Source: Pseudomonas sp. FP1742 | Lineage (GTDB): Bacteria; Pseudomonadota; Gammaproteobacteria; Pseudomonadales; Pseudomonadaceae | Length of the DNA: 64,000 nucleotides | NCBI RefSeq assembly: GCF_030687145.1 | Contig: NZ_CP117460.1 | Location: 4,774,001 to 4,838,000, forward strand | Direction of reading: 5' to 3' | In this document: piece by piece, positions 16,091-25,200 of the stretch | Layout: each line of letters starts with the position of its first letter | How positions within the stretch are numbered: the stretch's first letter is position 1 | The notes under the pieces: model-generated | The model's database searches: none | Told to the model about the DNA's origin: nothing | Seen by the model: the letters and a program-made list of their open reading frames with translations, nothing else | Program-made: the position numbers and the translations under genes

Positions 16091-18085
16091 TCAGGGCTCG
16101 AGACGGCGTTGCTGGTGGATCCAGTCAACGATCTCCCCGTCGGGGGTGTAGCCACTGACCGTTTCGCGCAAGAGCTGGCGCACACGGGAATAATCGTCCT
16201 GCTCGACCGCCAACAACAGCTCAGTCAAACGCCCCTTGAGCACGTCCCAGGGCAGATGGTCTTCGTTGGCGGTCATGATCATCGGATGTGGCGTCGCAGC
16301 GACGTTATCCCCGATCAGCAACTCTTCGTAGAGCTTCTCTCCCGGACGCAGGCCCGTAAACTCGATCGAAATATCGCCCTGGGGATTTCGCTCGGAACGG
16401 ATGCTCAAGCCGGACAGGTGAATCATTTTTTCCGCGAGCTCGACGATCCTTACCGGTTCGCCCATGTCCAGCACGAACACATCACCGCCCTGCCCCATGG
16501 AACCGGCCTGAATCACCAGTTGCGCGGCTTCGGGGATGGTCATGAAGTAACGGGTGATTTTCGGGTGCGTCACGGTCAGAGGGCCGCCGGATTTGATCTG
16601 GCTGTGGAACAGCGGGATCACTGAGCCGGACGATCCCAGCACATTGCCGAAACGCACCATGGTGAAACGGGTTTTGTTGACCCGGGATACATTGGCTTTA
16701 TCGCCGAACAACACCGGGGCGATTTCACGGCTGAGGGCTTGAAGGGTCAACTCCGCCAGGCGTTTGGTGCTGCCCATGATGTTGGTCGGGCGTACGGCCT
16801 TGTCGGTGGAGATCAGCACGAAGTTCGCGACCCCCGACTGCAGGGCAGCCTGAGCGGTATTGAGCGTACCGATGACATTGTTGAGCACGCCTTCAGCGAT
16901 ATTGTGCTCAACCATCGGCACATGCTTATAAGCCGCTGCGTGATAAACGGTATCCACACGCCAGGTCTTCATCACATCGAGCAGTTTGTGCGGGTGACGA
17001 ATTGAGCCGAGTATGGGCAATAACTTGACCGACACCGACTCACGACAGCCGCGCTGCTCCAATTCCGACAGGATGCTGTAGAGGTTGAACTCACTGTGCT
17101 CAAACAGCAAAAGCGTGGTCGGGCCAAGGGAGAAAATCTGCCGGCATAGTTCCGAACCGATCGATCCGCCGGCGCCAGTGACCATGACTGTCTTGCCTTT
17201 GATGCAGCGCTCGAGCAAATCAGCTTGGGCTGGCACGGCATCACGGCCCAGCAAGTCAGCGATGTCCACTTCCTGAATGTCTTCAACCTTGACCCGACCG
17301 CTGGCCAGATCGGTGAAGTTCGGGACGCTTCGTACGTGAAGGGGGTAAGCCTCCAGCAAATTGAGAATTTCCCGGCGTCGTGCGCGGGTGGATGACGGCA
17401 GGGCCAGGAGGATTTCCTGGGCGCCGGTGACGTCGATCATCTGCTGGATGTGTTTGGGTTTGTAGACCTGGAGGCCGGAGATAGAGCGATCGGCGATGCT
17501 GGAGTCGTCGTCGATGAAGGCTACGGGGCGCATCACCCGGCCCATGCGCAACGCAGCTACTAACTGGTTGCCTGCCACGCCTGCGCCGTAGATGGCGACT
17601 TTTGTGAGGCCGTCATCGCGGTTGGTGAACGGTACGTGCTGGGCGGCGGTGAACCAGTCGCCCATGAAGTATTGGCGCATGCATAAGCGCAGGCCGCCGA
17701 TGATCACCATGCTCAACCACCAGTAGTTGAAGACAATGGAGCGTGGGACGACGGTTTGGTGGTTGCTGTACCAGAAAACGACCACTGCCAAAATGAGCGC
17801 AGAAAGGCTAACCGCCTTGATAATGGCAATCAATGCATCATTGCCAAAGTAGCGCATGACTGCCCGATACATGCCAAACCGAATGAACAGAGGGATCGCA
17901 ATCACTGGCGCGCAAAGAAACAACCACAGGTGAGCCCTCAGAGGCTCAAGCAGATCGTCTATACCCAAACGAACCACGAACGAACCCCACAGCGAGATCC
18001 AGACCAGGAACACGTCCATGATCACCTGAATCAGGCGCTTTCTCTGGCGAGGCATTCCCAAAAGGAATATCCGCAGTTTGTCCAT
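16091..18085 (-). CDS. wbpM: WbpM-like nucleotide-sugar 4,6-dehydratase (CapD family)
   Basis: This 664-residue inner-membrane enzyme has about four N-terminal membrane helices (residues 15-125), a CoA-binding-like Rossmann domain (VAIYGAGVAGNQLV), and a C-terminal SDR domain starting at VMVTGAGGSIGSELCRQIF. STDKAVRPTNIMGSTKR carries the Ser/Thr-Met-Lys triad, in which Met replaces the usual Tyr, a hallmark of WbpM. The family converts UDP-GlcNAc to the 4-keto-6-deoxy intermediate of QuiNAc and FucNAc. The start at 18085 follows GGAAGGGG and gives the usual length. It marks one end of the O-antigen locus, as in other pseudomonads. Confidence 0.93.
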   Translation of the reverse strand: MDKLRIFLLGMPRQRKRLIQVIMDVFLVWISLWGSFVVRLGIDDLLEPLRAHLWLFLCAPVIAIPLFIRFGMYRAVMRYFGNDALIAIIKAVSLSALILAVVVFWYSNHQTVVPRSIVFNYWWLSMVIIGGLRLCMRQYFMGDWFTAAQHVPFTNRDDGLTKVAIYGAGVAGNQLVAALRMGRVMRPVAFIDDDSSIADRSISGLQVYKPKHIQQMIDVTGAQEILLALPSSTRARRREILNLLEAYPLHVRSVPNFTDLASGRVKVEDIQEVDIADLLGRDAVPAQADLLERCIKGKTVMVTGAGGSIGSELCRQIFSLGPTTLLLFEHSEFNLYSILSELEQRGCRESVSVKLLPILGSIRHPHKLLDVMKTWRVDTVYHAAAYKHVPMVEHNIAEGVLNNVIGTLNTAQAALQSGVANFVLISTDKAVRPTNIMGSTKRLAELTLQALSREIAPVLFGDKANVSRVNKTRFTMVRFGNVLGSSGSVIPLFHSQIKSGGPLTVTHPKITRYFMTIPEAAQLVIQAGSMGQGGDVFVLDMGEPVRIVELAEKMIHLSGLSIRSERNPQGDISIEFTGLRPGEKLYEELLIGDNVAATPHPMIMTANEDHLPWDVLKGRLTELLLAVEQDDYSRVRQLLRETVSGYTPDGEIVDWIHQQRRLEP

Positions 18086-18379
18086 TCCCCTTCCTTCCAT
18101 TTTGATCTCAGTTAGTCCAAGCCAAGCAGGGATTGCACCACAGTCACAGAACAATTCCTTCGACAAATGAAGCAGGCGCCGGTGCCCGGGCACGCTTCAC
18201 GCATTCACTCTAGTCTCTAGTAGAGCGTAAAAGAGTAGAGATTAAACCTTCCAGACAGATAAAATGCACGCCCTGTGCGCATCCCCGATGCCGATTCTAT
18301 CATCCAGGATGATGTCAAGTAGGCATCAGTCTTTTTTACGCACTGACAATACATTTTTTAACTCATGATGCGAGGACGC
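18086..18379. other. Divergent intergenic region, wbpM / glycosyltransferase
   Basis: About 294 bases separate wbpM (minus) from the only plus-strand glycosyltransferase of the locus. The block 18182-18193 is the perfect palindrome GTGCCCGGGCAC. Around 18205-18225 CTCTAGTCTCTAGTAGAG has repeated CTAGAG units. The part next to the glycosyltransferase is AT-rich. Promoters for both genes must lie here, but hexamers could not be assigned securely. Confidence 0.4.
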
Positions 18380-19375
18380 ATGGACCAGCAACCGCCCCTG
18401 TCCGGTAGATCAGACGCTGAGCTATTCGTCGAAAACTCAAGGAGTTCACCGACAGCCCCTGAAGTAGCGATACTGCTGTGTACGTTTAATGGCTGCACAT
18501 TTCTCAAAGAGCAAATTGACTCTTTCATAGCCCAGACACATCACAAATGGACGCTATACATTTCTGATGATGGCTCTACCGATGGAACGCTTGCACTGCT
18601 GGAAAATTACCAGGACCTGATCAACTCACAACGCATACAAGTGTTCAGTGGTCCGCGCGCAGGTTTTGCTGAAAACTTCATGTCGCTGGTAAGAAACGAG
18701 AATATAAAGGCGGACTTTTTTGCATTCAGCGATCAGGACGATATCTGGTTCAATAACAAGCTGGAAAGAAGTATCCGAAAATTGGAGTCACTGCCCCCCC
18801 ATCTGCCGGCTCTGTACTGCTCCCGCACTCGCCTGATCGATGAAGACCGGAAAATCATTGGTTTTTCACCTGACTTCAAACGGCCCCCTGTCTTCCAGAA
18901 TGCGCTGATCCAAAGCATTGCCGGTGCCAATACGATGCTCCTCAATAGCGCAGCACGGGACCTCTTGAACAAAATCCCCCACGCCATGACCGTTGTCGCG
19001 CACGATTGGCTTACCTATCTTTTGACGACAGCCTGCGGTGGAAACGTTATCTACGATTCAGAACCGACGCTGGACTATCGCCAGCACGGTGGCAATGTCA
19101 TCGGTGCCAACTCCGGCTTCAAAGAACGCATGATACGTCTCGGCAAGTTGATCGACGGACGCTTCAGCCGCTGGAGTGATTCAAACCTGCAAATCCTTGA
19201 GTTACTTGAAGGGGAACTGACACCCGTGAATCGGCAGACATTGAATGACTTCAAACATGGGCGGCAAAGCTCCATCTTCAAGAGGTTTCGCCTCATGAAA
19301 AAGTCAGGTGTTTATCGCCAAACCCTGGCCGGTAACATCAGCCTCATTCTGGCCATCTGCCTGAACAAGATTTAA
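18380..19375 (+). CDS. Glycosyltransferase family 2, rhamnosyltransferase-like
   Basis: This 331-residue GT-A enzyme has the nucleotide-sugar site LYISDDGSTDGT and the metal-binding motif FSDQDDIW, typical of GT2 proteins that transfer L-rhamnose. The C-terminal part lacks membrane segments, so it acts on the cytoplasmic face on a lipid-linked glycan. The start at 18380 is preferred because GAGGA sits just before it; ATGs at 18365 and 18368 are in frame. It is the only gene of the O-antigen locus on the plus strand, converging on the next glycosyltransferase. It is similar in plan to the GT2 at 34926-35849. Confidence 0.85.
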   Translation: MDQQPPLSGRSDAELFVENSRSSPTAPEVAILLCTFNGCTFLKEQIDSFIAQTHHKWTLYISDDGSTDGTLALLENYQDLINSQRIQVFSGPRAGFAENFMSLVRNENIKADFFAFSDQDDIWFNNKLERSIRKLESLPPHLPALYCSRTRLIDEDRKIIGFSPDFKRPPVFQNALIQSIAGANTMLLNSAARDLLNKIPHAMTVVAHDWLTYLLTTACGGNVIYDSEPTLDYRQHGGNVIGANSGFKERMIRLGKLIDGRFSRWSDSNLQILELLEGELTPVNRQTLNDFKHGRQSSIFKRFRLMKKSGVYRQTLAGNISLILAICLNKI

Positions 19376-19434
19376 GGCGACACAGCGGGCACCGACACAA
19401 GGTGCCCTTTTCAAAAAAGTGCTGCTCGCGCCGA

Positions 19435-20322
19435 TCACAATTTTTTAATGATGTATCGGCACAGACGTACGTAATACAACGTACGAGTTCTGAGTCGCCC
19501 CAACCATTTCTTGCCCAGCTTGTGATAAGGCGCCTGAAACGTAAGATCACGAATCACCGCAGTGACGCTCAACTCAGATGTACGATCTATGCCCGCGTCG
19601 AGTTGAGCCAAAAGCGTAGGCCTTACATGATGCTGGTCAACCTCCCTGGCGACCTCGGCACGGCTGATAAAACCGCTTTCGACGGCTCTTCTAAGGCATG
19701 CCATCCAGACATGGCCATTGGGATTCTCCAGAGACACCCATGGCTGAGTGTTCATGTCGGTGTAATGCAGCAACGACGTCTGTCCGGCCGAGTAGTGCTC
19801 TAGAGAGTTCCACGTCACCGGCACCGAGTAGCCAACCTGTTTCGTGACGCTCATCTCGAACATCAATGCGCGGTACTCAAGCGCCCCACTGTCCAGATCC
19901 GCAACGATGTCTTCGATATTCCAAGCCAACTGCTCACAGTCCAGGACCATGACGCTGAATTGCGAACGGCGTCCCTCGGTGCCGCTTGCCACCGTCAGCA
20001 GATGATTATCGCCGAACGGCTGATTCCAAAGTCCTTCAATGTCCTCAAAGACTTGCATGTCGGCGTCCATGTAAATGGCTCGCCCCTTAAACTGACACAA
20101 CTCTGGAATGAGGAATCGCTGGAAGGAAAAAGGCGTACGAGCCCGGTTCTCAATACCTTTGGGCTGAGGGATTGGCCGCTGATGGCTATAAATAGCCGAC
20201 AGCTCGACCGGCAGGGAGGAACACTCCCGGATCGAGAACTCCAGCACCCGCATGGGCAGCCATTCCGCCGGAGTGGCGGCTACAAAAACCCGTACAGGTG
20301 CTACAGCGTACCGATTTAGCAT
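19435..20322 (-). CDS. Glycosyltransferase, GT8-like fold (paralog A)
   Basis: This 295-residue protein starts MLNRYAVAPVRVFVAATPAE. GRAIYMDADMQVFEDI contains the DxD metal site, and FSFQRFLIPEL, VMVLDCEQLAW, WNSLEHY and LHYTDMNTQPW are further conserved blocks. The whole motif order recurs in the protein at 24240-25187, so the two are paralogs within one locus. This family resembles GT8-type retaining transferases; donor and acceptor are unknown. The start at 20322 was chosen over an upstream TTG because it gives the compact N-terminus seen in the paralog. Confidence 0.75.
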   Translation of the reverse strand: MLNRYAVAPVRVFVAATPAEWLPMRVLEFSIRECSSLPVELSAIYSHQRPIPQPKGIENRARTPFSFQRFLIPELCQFKGRAIYMDADMQVFEDIEGLWNQPFGDNHLLTVASGTEGRRSQFSVMVLDCEQLAWNIEDIVADLDSGALEYRALMFEMSVTKQVGYSVPVTWNSLEHYSAGQTSLLHYTDMNTQPWVSLENPNGHVWMACLRRAVESGFISRAEVAREVDQHHVRPTLLAQLDAGIDRTSELSVTAVIRDLTFQAPYHKLGKKWLGRLRTRTLYYVRLCRYIIKKL

Positions 20323-20423
20323 TCTCACAACACCTTGCAAAACTACAAATTAAAAAAGCATTCAATACAACATGGCGCCAAATCCACAATCCAATCATTC
20401 GGCGTTTCAATCATTCATACGTC

Positions 20424-21656
20424 CTACTTTCTACACTCTTTCAGGAGTTTGTGATCACGCTCTAGGTCCGACCGCTCTATCGCAGGATAGAGATCATAGT
20501 GCTGTTCAAACCGACTGGCGCCGGCCTCAAGTGCCAAAACAAGCAAACCGCTGCCGAAACACGTTTCCATATGATCCTCATCACTGAACAGGCTCCAGTC
20601 CGTCATGTAACCCAGCTCCGGCTTATCGAGATCGACAAAGGGAATCCGATACTTCGTGGAAACACGTATTAGGTCGTCAACATGCTGCTGAAGACCATAC
20701 TTGACCTGGAATGCATAGAGATCCGAGCGTACCGGCGGTTGAAACAACACGATCTGGATACCATGATCACGTCCCCATAAGGCAAACATGTCAAACAAAC
20801 CATCCCACGGGGCGTTGCTCGAAATATCCCTCAGGCGTTGAACCTTGATATTGTCATTAGTCACTTCAGGCAGCATTTCGGCCTTTTCAGTCAGCGCCCT
20901 GAATTGCCCCTTTTTCTCGCCGTTTGCCTCAAGTTTTCCGAGCAAAGGATCAGCTTTGACGGGCATCGACTCCTGCGCCCCCGGCAAGAAGGACGAGAAT
21001 CGAAATTCGCTTTTGTGCCGACGCATCTCCGGTTTCCAGCTTGCCGTTGAGGTATTGGTCAGCTTGCCAGCCTCAGCAAACACCTGCTGGCAACCAGGCA
21101 CATCGCTTGAGCACAAGGGCGCCAGAGTTTTAAATAACGGGAGGTACTTAAGATGGTCAGGCTCGACAATTAACCTGCCGGGACGTCGCAACAAAAAAGA
21201 AGCTTCGACGTAAACCCGCTTCAAATTTGGAAACTTCAAGCGTAGGATTTCTGCCTGAAGCAACAACCCATAAGTAATTTCGTTGTATGTGTTTCCGGCC
21301 CCCACGACCGCATCGGGCACACCAAATTTGCTGGGACGCAGCACCTTGCTGCGTGAAGTACCGACGTAGCCAGAGGTCACCTCAGCCGGATCGGGATACT
21401 GGCTGAACAAGGCAACATTCTGAATCAACAATTGATTGCCAAGTTCACGCCCCGATATTGTCATGTTCGGCAGCGCCATGATCAGCGCCGAAGCACTTTG
21501 CATAACATCCGGTTGTTTGAGGGCCTCACGATAACGAACGGTAACTTCCAGACCAACAAACCCAATGACCACCAATACAGCCGTCAGTACGTATAACTTG
21601 AGCAGGCTGGCTCGCGTCAACCTCAAGCTTTTAGAATTGAAAGTATATGAAGTCAT
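20424..21656 (-). CDS. SGNH-like envelope protein, partner of the adjacent MBOAT
   Basis: This 410-residue protein has one N-terminal membrane anchor (about 18-38, LLKLYVLTAVLVVIGFVGLE) and then a periplasmic domain. GYVGTSRSKVL places Ser101 in a GxSxS context, and SDEDHMETCFGSG near the C-terminus supplies the Asp-x-His pair, so an SGNH/GDSL-like acyl-esterase or acyltransferase fold is likely, as in AlgJ/AlgX-type partners of MBOAT proteins. Its first 26 bases overlap the end of the MBOAT gene, implying translational coupling. It probably receives acyl groups exported by the MBOAT protein and places them on the polysaccharide. Confidence 0.72.
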   Translation of the reverse strand: MTSYTFNSKSLRLTRASLLKLYVLTAVLVVIGFVGLEVTVRYREALKQPDVMQSASALIMALPNMTISGRELGNQLLIQNVALFSQYPDPAEVTSGYVGTSRSKVLRPSKFGVPDAVVGAGNTYNEITYGLLLQAEILRLKFPNLKRVYVEASFLLRRPGRLIVEPDHLKYLPLFKTLAPLCSSDVPGCQQVFAEAGKLTNTSTASWKPEMRRHKSEFRFSSFLPGAQESMPVKADPLLGKLEANGEKKGQFRALTEKAEMLPEVTNDNIKVQRLRDISSNAPWDGLFDMFALWGRDHGIQIVLFQPPVRSDLYAFQVKYGLQQHVDDLIRVSTKYRIPFVDLDKPELGYMTDWSLFSDEDHMETCFGSGLLVLALEAGASRFEQHYDLYPAIERSDLERDHKLLKECRK

Positions 21657-23031
21657 TGCCGTCTACATAATAGATGTAAGAGAAAAGTGCCAACGAGGCA
21701 AAGCCGCATGCCGCCTGCCAGGGAAAGGCGTTCGTAATATCACGCTGATAGGTCGTGCGGTGAACGAACCATTGCAGTGGCAGGTAAAGGAGCAATAACT
21801 CGAAAAACAATGGCGCAAGCTTCGTTTGAGCCCAGCCCGAGGCGGGAACAACGATGTGCTCGAGCATCATCATTGCCTCACCGACATTGGCAGCACGGAA
21901 AAATATCCACGCGACAAAAACTACCGTCATGGTCAACAACCACGCGACCGGCCCCCATTGCAGCACTCGCTTCAACGACAAGGGCAAACCGCTATTCTCA
22001 AACCAGCGATTAATCGCCAGCGCACCGCCGTGCAAACCGCCCCAGATGATGAAGTTCCAACTAGCGCCATGCCACAATCCACCCAGCAACATAGTGAGAA
22101 TCAGGTTTCGTTGAATTTTCCATTTGGCTTGGGTGCGCGAGCCACCTAGCGCAATGTAAAGGTAATCCCTCAACCAGTTACTCAGGGTGATGTGCCAGCG
22201 GCGCCAGAAGTCCTTGATGGACAACGATGAGTAGGGGGCATTGAAGTTGTAAGGCAGCACGTAACCGAAAAGCAACGCCGCCCCCAGGGCCATGAGCGAG
22301 TAGCCCCAGAAGTCGCACAGGATCTGTACGCCAAACCCGATAACCGCGAAAAGATTGTCGAGCCCGGAATACTGGTCCGGCGCCTTAAATATCACATTGA
22401 TAAAGGGAGCTATGCCGTCAGCGATCCCGCACTTGAGTGCCAGGCCGGCGATAAAATAGTAGAGACCGTTATAGCAATGAGCGCCGTCCAGTCGTTGCTT
22501 CACGTGTATCTGAGGCATGAACTGGCTTGCCCGACAGATAGGACCGGCGATGAGGTGTGGAAAAAACAACACGAAAATAGCGAAAACGACCGGGTTTTTC
22601 TCGTGCTTGAATTTCCCTTGATAGACATCGACCTGATAGGAAATCAATTCGAAAACATAGAACGAAATGCCGAGCGGCAGGATCACCTTCAGCAAACCTA
22701 TTTCAAACGAAGGATCCTTGAGCCTGGCGACGTACTCAATATTCTCCAGAAAGAAATTCATATACTTGAAGTAACACAACAAGGCGAGATTCAGCACACA
22801 CGAAAGAATCAGCCAACCACGCGCTTTGGTGGCCGAGACCTTGCCGGCAATAAGCCAGTTGACCGCGATAACCACCAGCAACATGAAGCCGAACTCTTTG
22901 CTCCAGCTCATGTAGAAATACAAGCTGGACAGCAGCACGATCCATTGCCGGCCGCGCAATGATGGGCACAACCAGTAAAAAGCCAGGGTGATCCCCAGCA
23001 AAATTACATATTCTATGGAGTTGAATAACAT
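21631..23031 (-). CDS. MBOAT family membrane-bound O-acyltransferase
   Basis: This 466-residue polytopic protein has about ten or more membrane segments. DFWRRWHITLSNWLRDYLYI and GLWHGASWNF, with the presumed catalytic His321, are signature MBOAT blocks, close to AlgI and DltB-like exporters. It should move acetyl or another acyl group across the inner membrane for O-acylation of the locus polysaccharide. The downstream SGNH-like gene overlaps it. Start codon and length agree with the AlgI-like family. Confidence 0.9.
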   Translation of the reverse strand: MLFNSIEYVILLGITLAFYWLCPSLRGRQWIVLLSSLYFYMSWSKEFGFMLLVVIAVNWLIAGKVSATKARGWLILSCVLNLALLCYFKYMNFFLENIEYVARLKDPSFEIGLLKVILPLGISFYVFELISYQVDVYQGKFKHEKNPVVFAIFVLFFPHLIAGPICRASQFMPQIHVKQRLDGAHCYNGLYYFIAGLALKCGIADGIAPFINVIFKAPDQYSGLDNLFAVIGFGVQILCDFWGYSLMALGAALLFGYVLPYNFNAPYSSLSIKDFWRRWHITLSNWLRDYLYIALGGSRTQAKWKIQRNLILTMLLGGLWHGASWNFIIWGGLHGGALAINRWFENSGLPLSLKRVLQWGPVAWLLTMTVVFVAWIFFRAANVGEAMMMLEHIVVPASGWAQTKLAPLFFELLLLYLPLQWFVHRTTYQRDITNAFPWQAACGFASLALFSYIYYVDGNDFIYFQF

Positions 23032-23106
23032 CGCCAGTTAATTCCACATCATTTATTTATTTTTTGAACAGCCGTATTTATAACGCCTGTGCACGCCTTA
23101 CAGACA

Positions 23107-24243
23107 CTAACGCCTACAGCTATGGGCCATGTCAAAAACCTTGATCAATTGCCGTTCAAGCTTGTCGATCGAGAACTGTTCAGTACAGTAGGCTTGAGCA
23201 ATCTTCAGTGCCTGCTCCCGCGACTGTGGCGAATCAAGAGACCGTATCAGCGCATCATGCCATTCCTCATTCACCAGCACTCCGCCACCGTCCGGAATTA
23301 CCTTGCTGTACACTGGGATGTCCGATGCCATGACAGAAATTCCTGCCGCCGTGTATTCGATGAACTTCGTCGGCGCCTTGCACAGGTTAAAATCTTCGTT
23401 GACCAGAGGTGCCAGGCCGATGTCCCAGTTCAAACCGGCCAGCACGGAAAGAAACTCCGCGTAAGCTTTATTGACCTTGTGGCTCTTAACCCTGTCGCCG
23501 AAGCGCACGAGGCGCTCGGGCATCTGGATGGTACCGAACACCTCAAAATGCAGCTCGGGCCTTTCGTCGAGCAGACGCTCAAGTGCCGGCACAACCATGT
23601 CCAGGTCTTCCTGATGCCCCTTGGACCCCATGTAACCTATCGTCTGATACGAACGCTCCTGCCGGACAATAGTGACCCGCTCCCCCATAAACGGCGCATA
23701 CATGCCGTGAAAAATAGGTTGGTGGGGGTACATCCCGCCCAGCAGACCTGCCAGATGAGAAGTGGATGCGTAGATAAGATCACAGTGGGCGAGCAGATAT
23801 CGACGCGCGTCGATAACGTCTTGGGCGCCTTGGCGCTTCTGGATCTCCGCACCTAGCGAATGGGGAATTTCCAACAGGTTATCGTCGATGTGATAGACAA
23901 CCGGAATGTTCTGCGCTTTGAAGTAATCGACAATATCGGCGCCAAATGGCTGACCGTATCGAGTAATGACGACCAGATCCGGATTGAACGAATCACTCCA
24001 TTGCTTCCAGCACCCATCCCCCTTTCGCGCGACAAGGTTCTGGGAAACAACGGCAAAGTTCACTTCCCCCCGGCGATGCATCTCGCGCAAGGGAAGATCG
24101 AAACTGATGAAATAGGTGGCATTCACATTCTCGGTAAAAATCAGAATGTTCAGGCCATTCGGGTTGCCTGCCTGGAAAACGTCGAAATCACTCGACGCTC
24201 CGGTAGCACGCGGTCTGAATAGCGACTTGAGAAACGCAATCAT
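23107..24243 (-). CDS. Glycosyltransferase, GT-B fold (GT4/CgeB-like)
   Basis: This 378-residue protein has a GT-B pattern. The N-terminal domain contains LNILIFTENVNATYFISFD and VYHIDDNLLEIP, and the C-terminal nucleotide-sugar domain contains IGYMGSKGHQEDLD, FEVFGTIQMPER and APTKFIEYTAAGISVMASDIP, the last being the E-x7-E-like donor-binding region. It should transfer a sugar from an NDP donor in the cytoplasm. The start at 24243 overlaps the preceding gene's stop in an ATGA arrangement. The specific sugar is unknown. Confidence 0.82.
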   Translation of the reverse strand: MIAFLKSLFRPRATGASSDFDVFQAGNPNGLNILIFTENVNATYFISFDLPLREMHRRGEVNFAVVSQNLVARKGDGCWKQWSDSFNPDLVVITRYGQPFGADIVDYFKAQNIPVVYHIDDNLLEIPHSLGAEIQKRQGAQDVIDARRYLLAHCDLIYASTSHLAGLLGGMYPHQPIFHGMYAPFMGERVTIVRQERSYQTIGYMGSKGHQEDLDMVVPALERLLDERPELHFEVFGTIQMPERLVRFGDRVKSHKVNKAYAEFLSVLAGLNWDIGLAPLVNEDFNLCKAPTKFIEYTAAGISVMASDIPVYSKVIPDGGGVLVNEEWHDALIRSLDSPQSREQALKIAQAYCTEQFSIDKLERQLIKVFDMAHSCRR

Positions 24244-25187
24244 GCGTTGGAAGCCTTCTGATCACCCGAACCTTGCTCGGCCTGCAGTTTGGCCTCATAC
24301 GCCTTGATCACTTGTTGACGATGGCGCTTGGCTTCATAAACAGCCTTGTGCGGAATGTAGCCCGACAGTTTGTCGGTAGCCGCATTTTTCTTGTCCCACA
24401 GGCCGTGCAGGAACGATGGAATAAAATGGCGATATTTGATGTCGCGCAGCAGTGAAGGCCTGAAGTAACCGAGGTCGATTTCCTTCTGGATGGCTGCTTC
24501 GGTCAATGTCCCGTCCGCCAGCATCATCCGCACTTCAGCAAACCATGGCCAAGCGTTCTTGTTGCCGCAAGCGGACCAAGGCTGGGTATAGACGTCAGTG
24601 TAGTGGATCAACCGAGTGTCCGTGTCCCAGTGCTCCAGGCTGTTCCATTCGAACGGCACACCGTACTTGACGTGCTCTTCGTCCAGAATGATCAGTTGTG
24701 ACATGAGCTGGTCGTAGTCATAACGCCCTTCATCCATGCCACGCACGATGGTTTCAACGTCCCAGTCCAGGCGCTCACAATCAAGCAGCATTACGGCGCA
24801 CTGCTTCTTGCGGGTTTTCGGGGCGCCAACTTTCTGGGTCGACTCGTCAGTGAACTTTACTTCCTGCTGGATGATGATTTTCGCGCCATCGAACGGAATG
24901 TTCCACAGTTCGCGGATATCACGAAACACCAGCATGTCGGCGTCCATATAGATCGCCTTACCCTTGTAGCCGCTGAGCTTGGGAATGCAGAAACGACTGA
25001 AGGAAAACCCGGTGCGCTGACCGTTACGCGGGTCTAACGGCTCAGGTACCGGAAGGTCAAGCATCGGGATGACTTCAACCTTGGCCGTGGTATGTCGCTT
25101 GATCGAATACTCGAGGACGGGAACGGCTAACAGCTGCGAGCGATCAACACCCACATATACCCGTATCACTTCATCGTCATGAACCAT
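24240..25187 (-). CDS. Glycosyltransferase, GT8-like fold (paralog B)
   Basis: This 315-residue protein has the same motif order as the protein at 19435-20322: FSFSRFCIPKL, KGKAIYMDADMLVFRDI with the DxD site, VMLLDCERLDWD, WNSLEHW and LIHYTDVYTQPW. It also has a charged C-terminal tail (about 270-315) that paralog A lacks. It probably adds a sugar in the same polysaccharide. It is translationally coupled to the next gene through a four-base overlap. Donor and linkage are unknown. Confidence 0.75.
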   Translation of the reverse strand: MVHDDEVIRVYVGVDRSQLLAVPVLEYSIKRHTTAKVEVIPMLDLPVPEPLDPRNGQRTGFSFSRFCIPKLSGYKGKAIYMDADMLVFRDIRELWNIPFDGAKIIIQQEVKFTDESTQKVGAPKTRKKQCAVMLLDCERLDWDVETIVRGMDEGRYDYDQLMSQLIILDEEHVKYGVPFEWNSLEHWDTDTRLIHYTDVYTQPWSACGNKNAWPWFAEVRMMLADGTLTEAAIQKEIDLGYFRPSLLRDIKYRHFIPSFLHGLWDKKNAATDKLSGYIPHKAVYEAKRHRQQVIKAYEAKLQAEQGSGDQKASNA

Positions 25188-25200
25188 TCGAAAACCCCTC

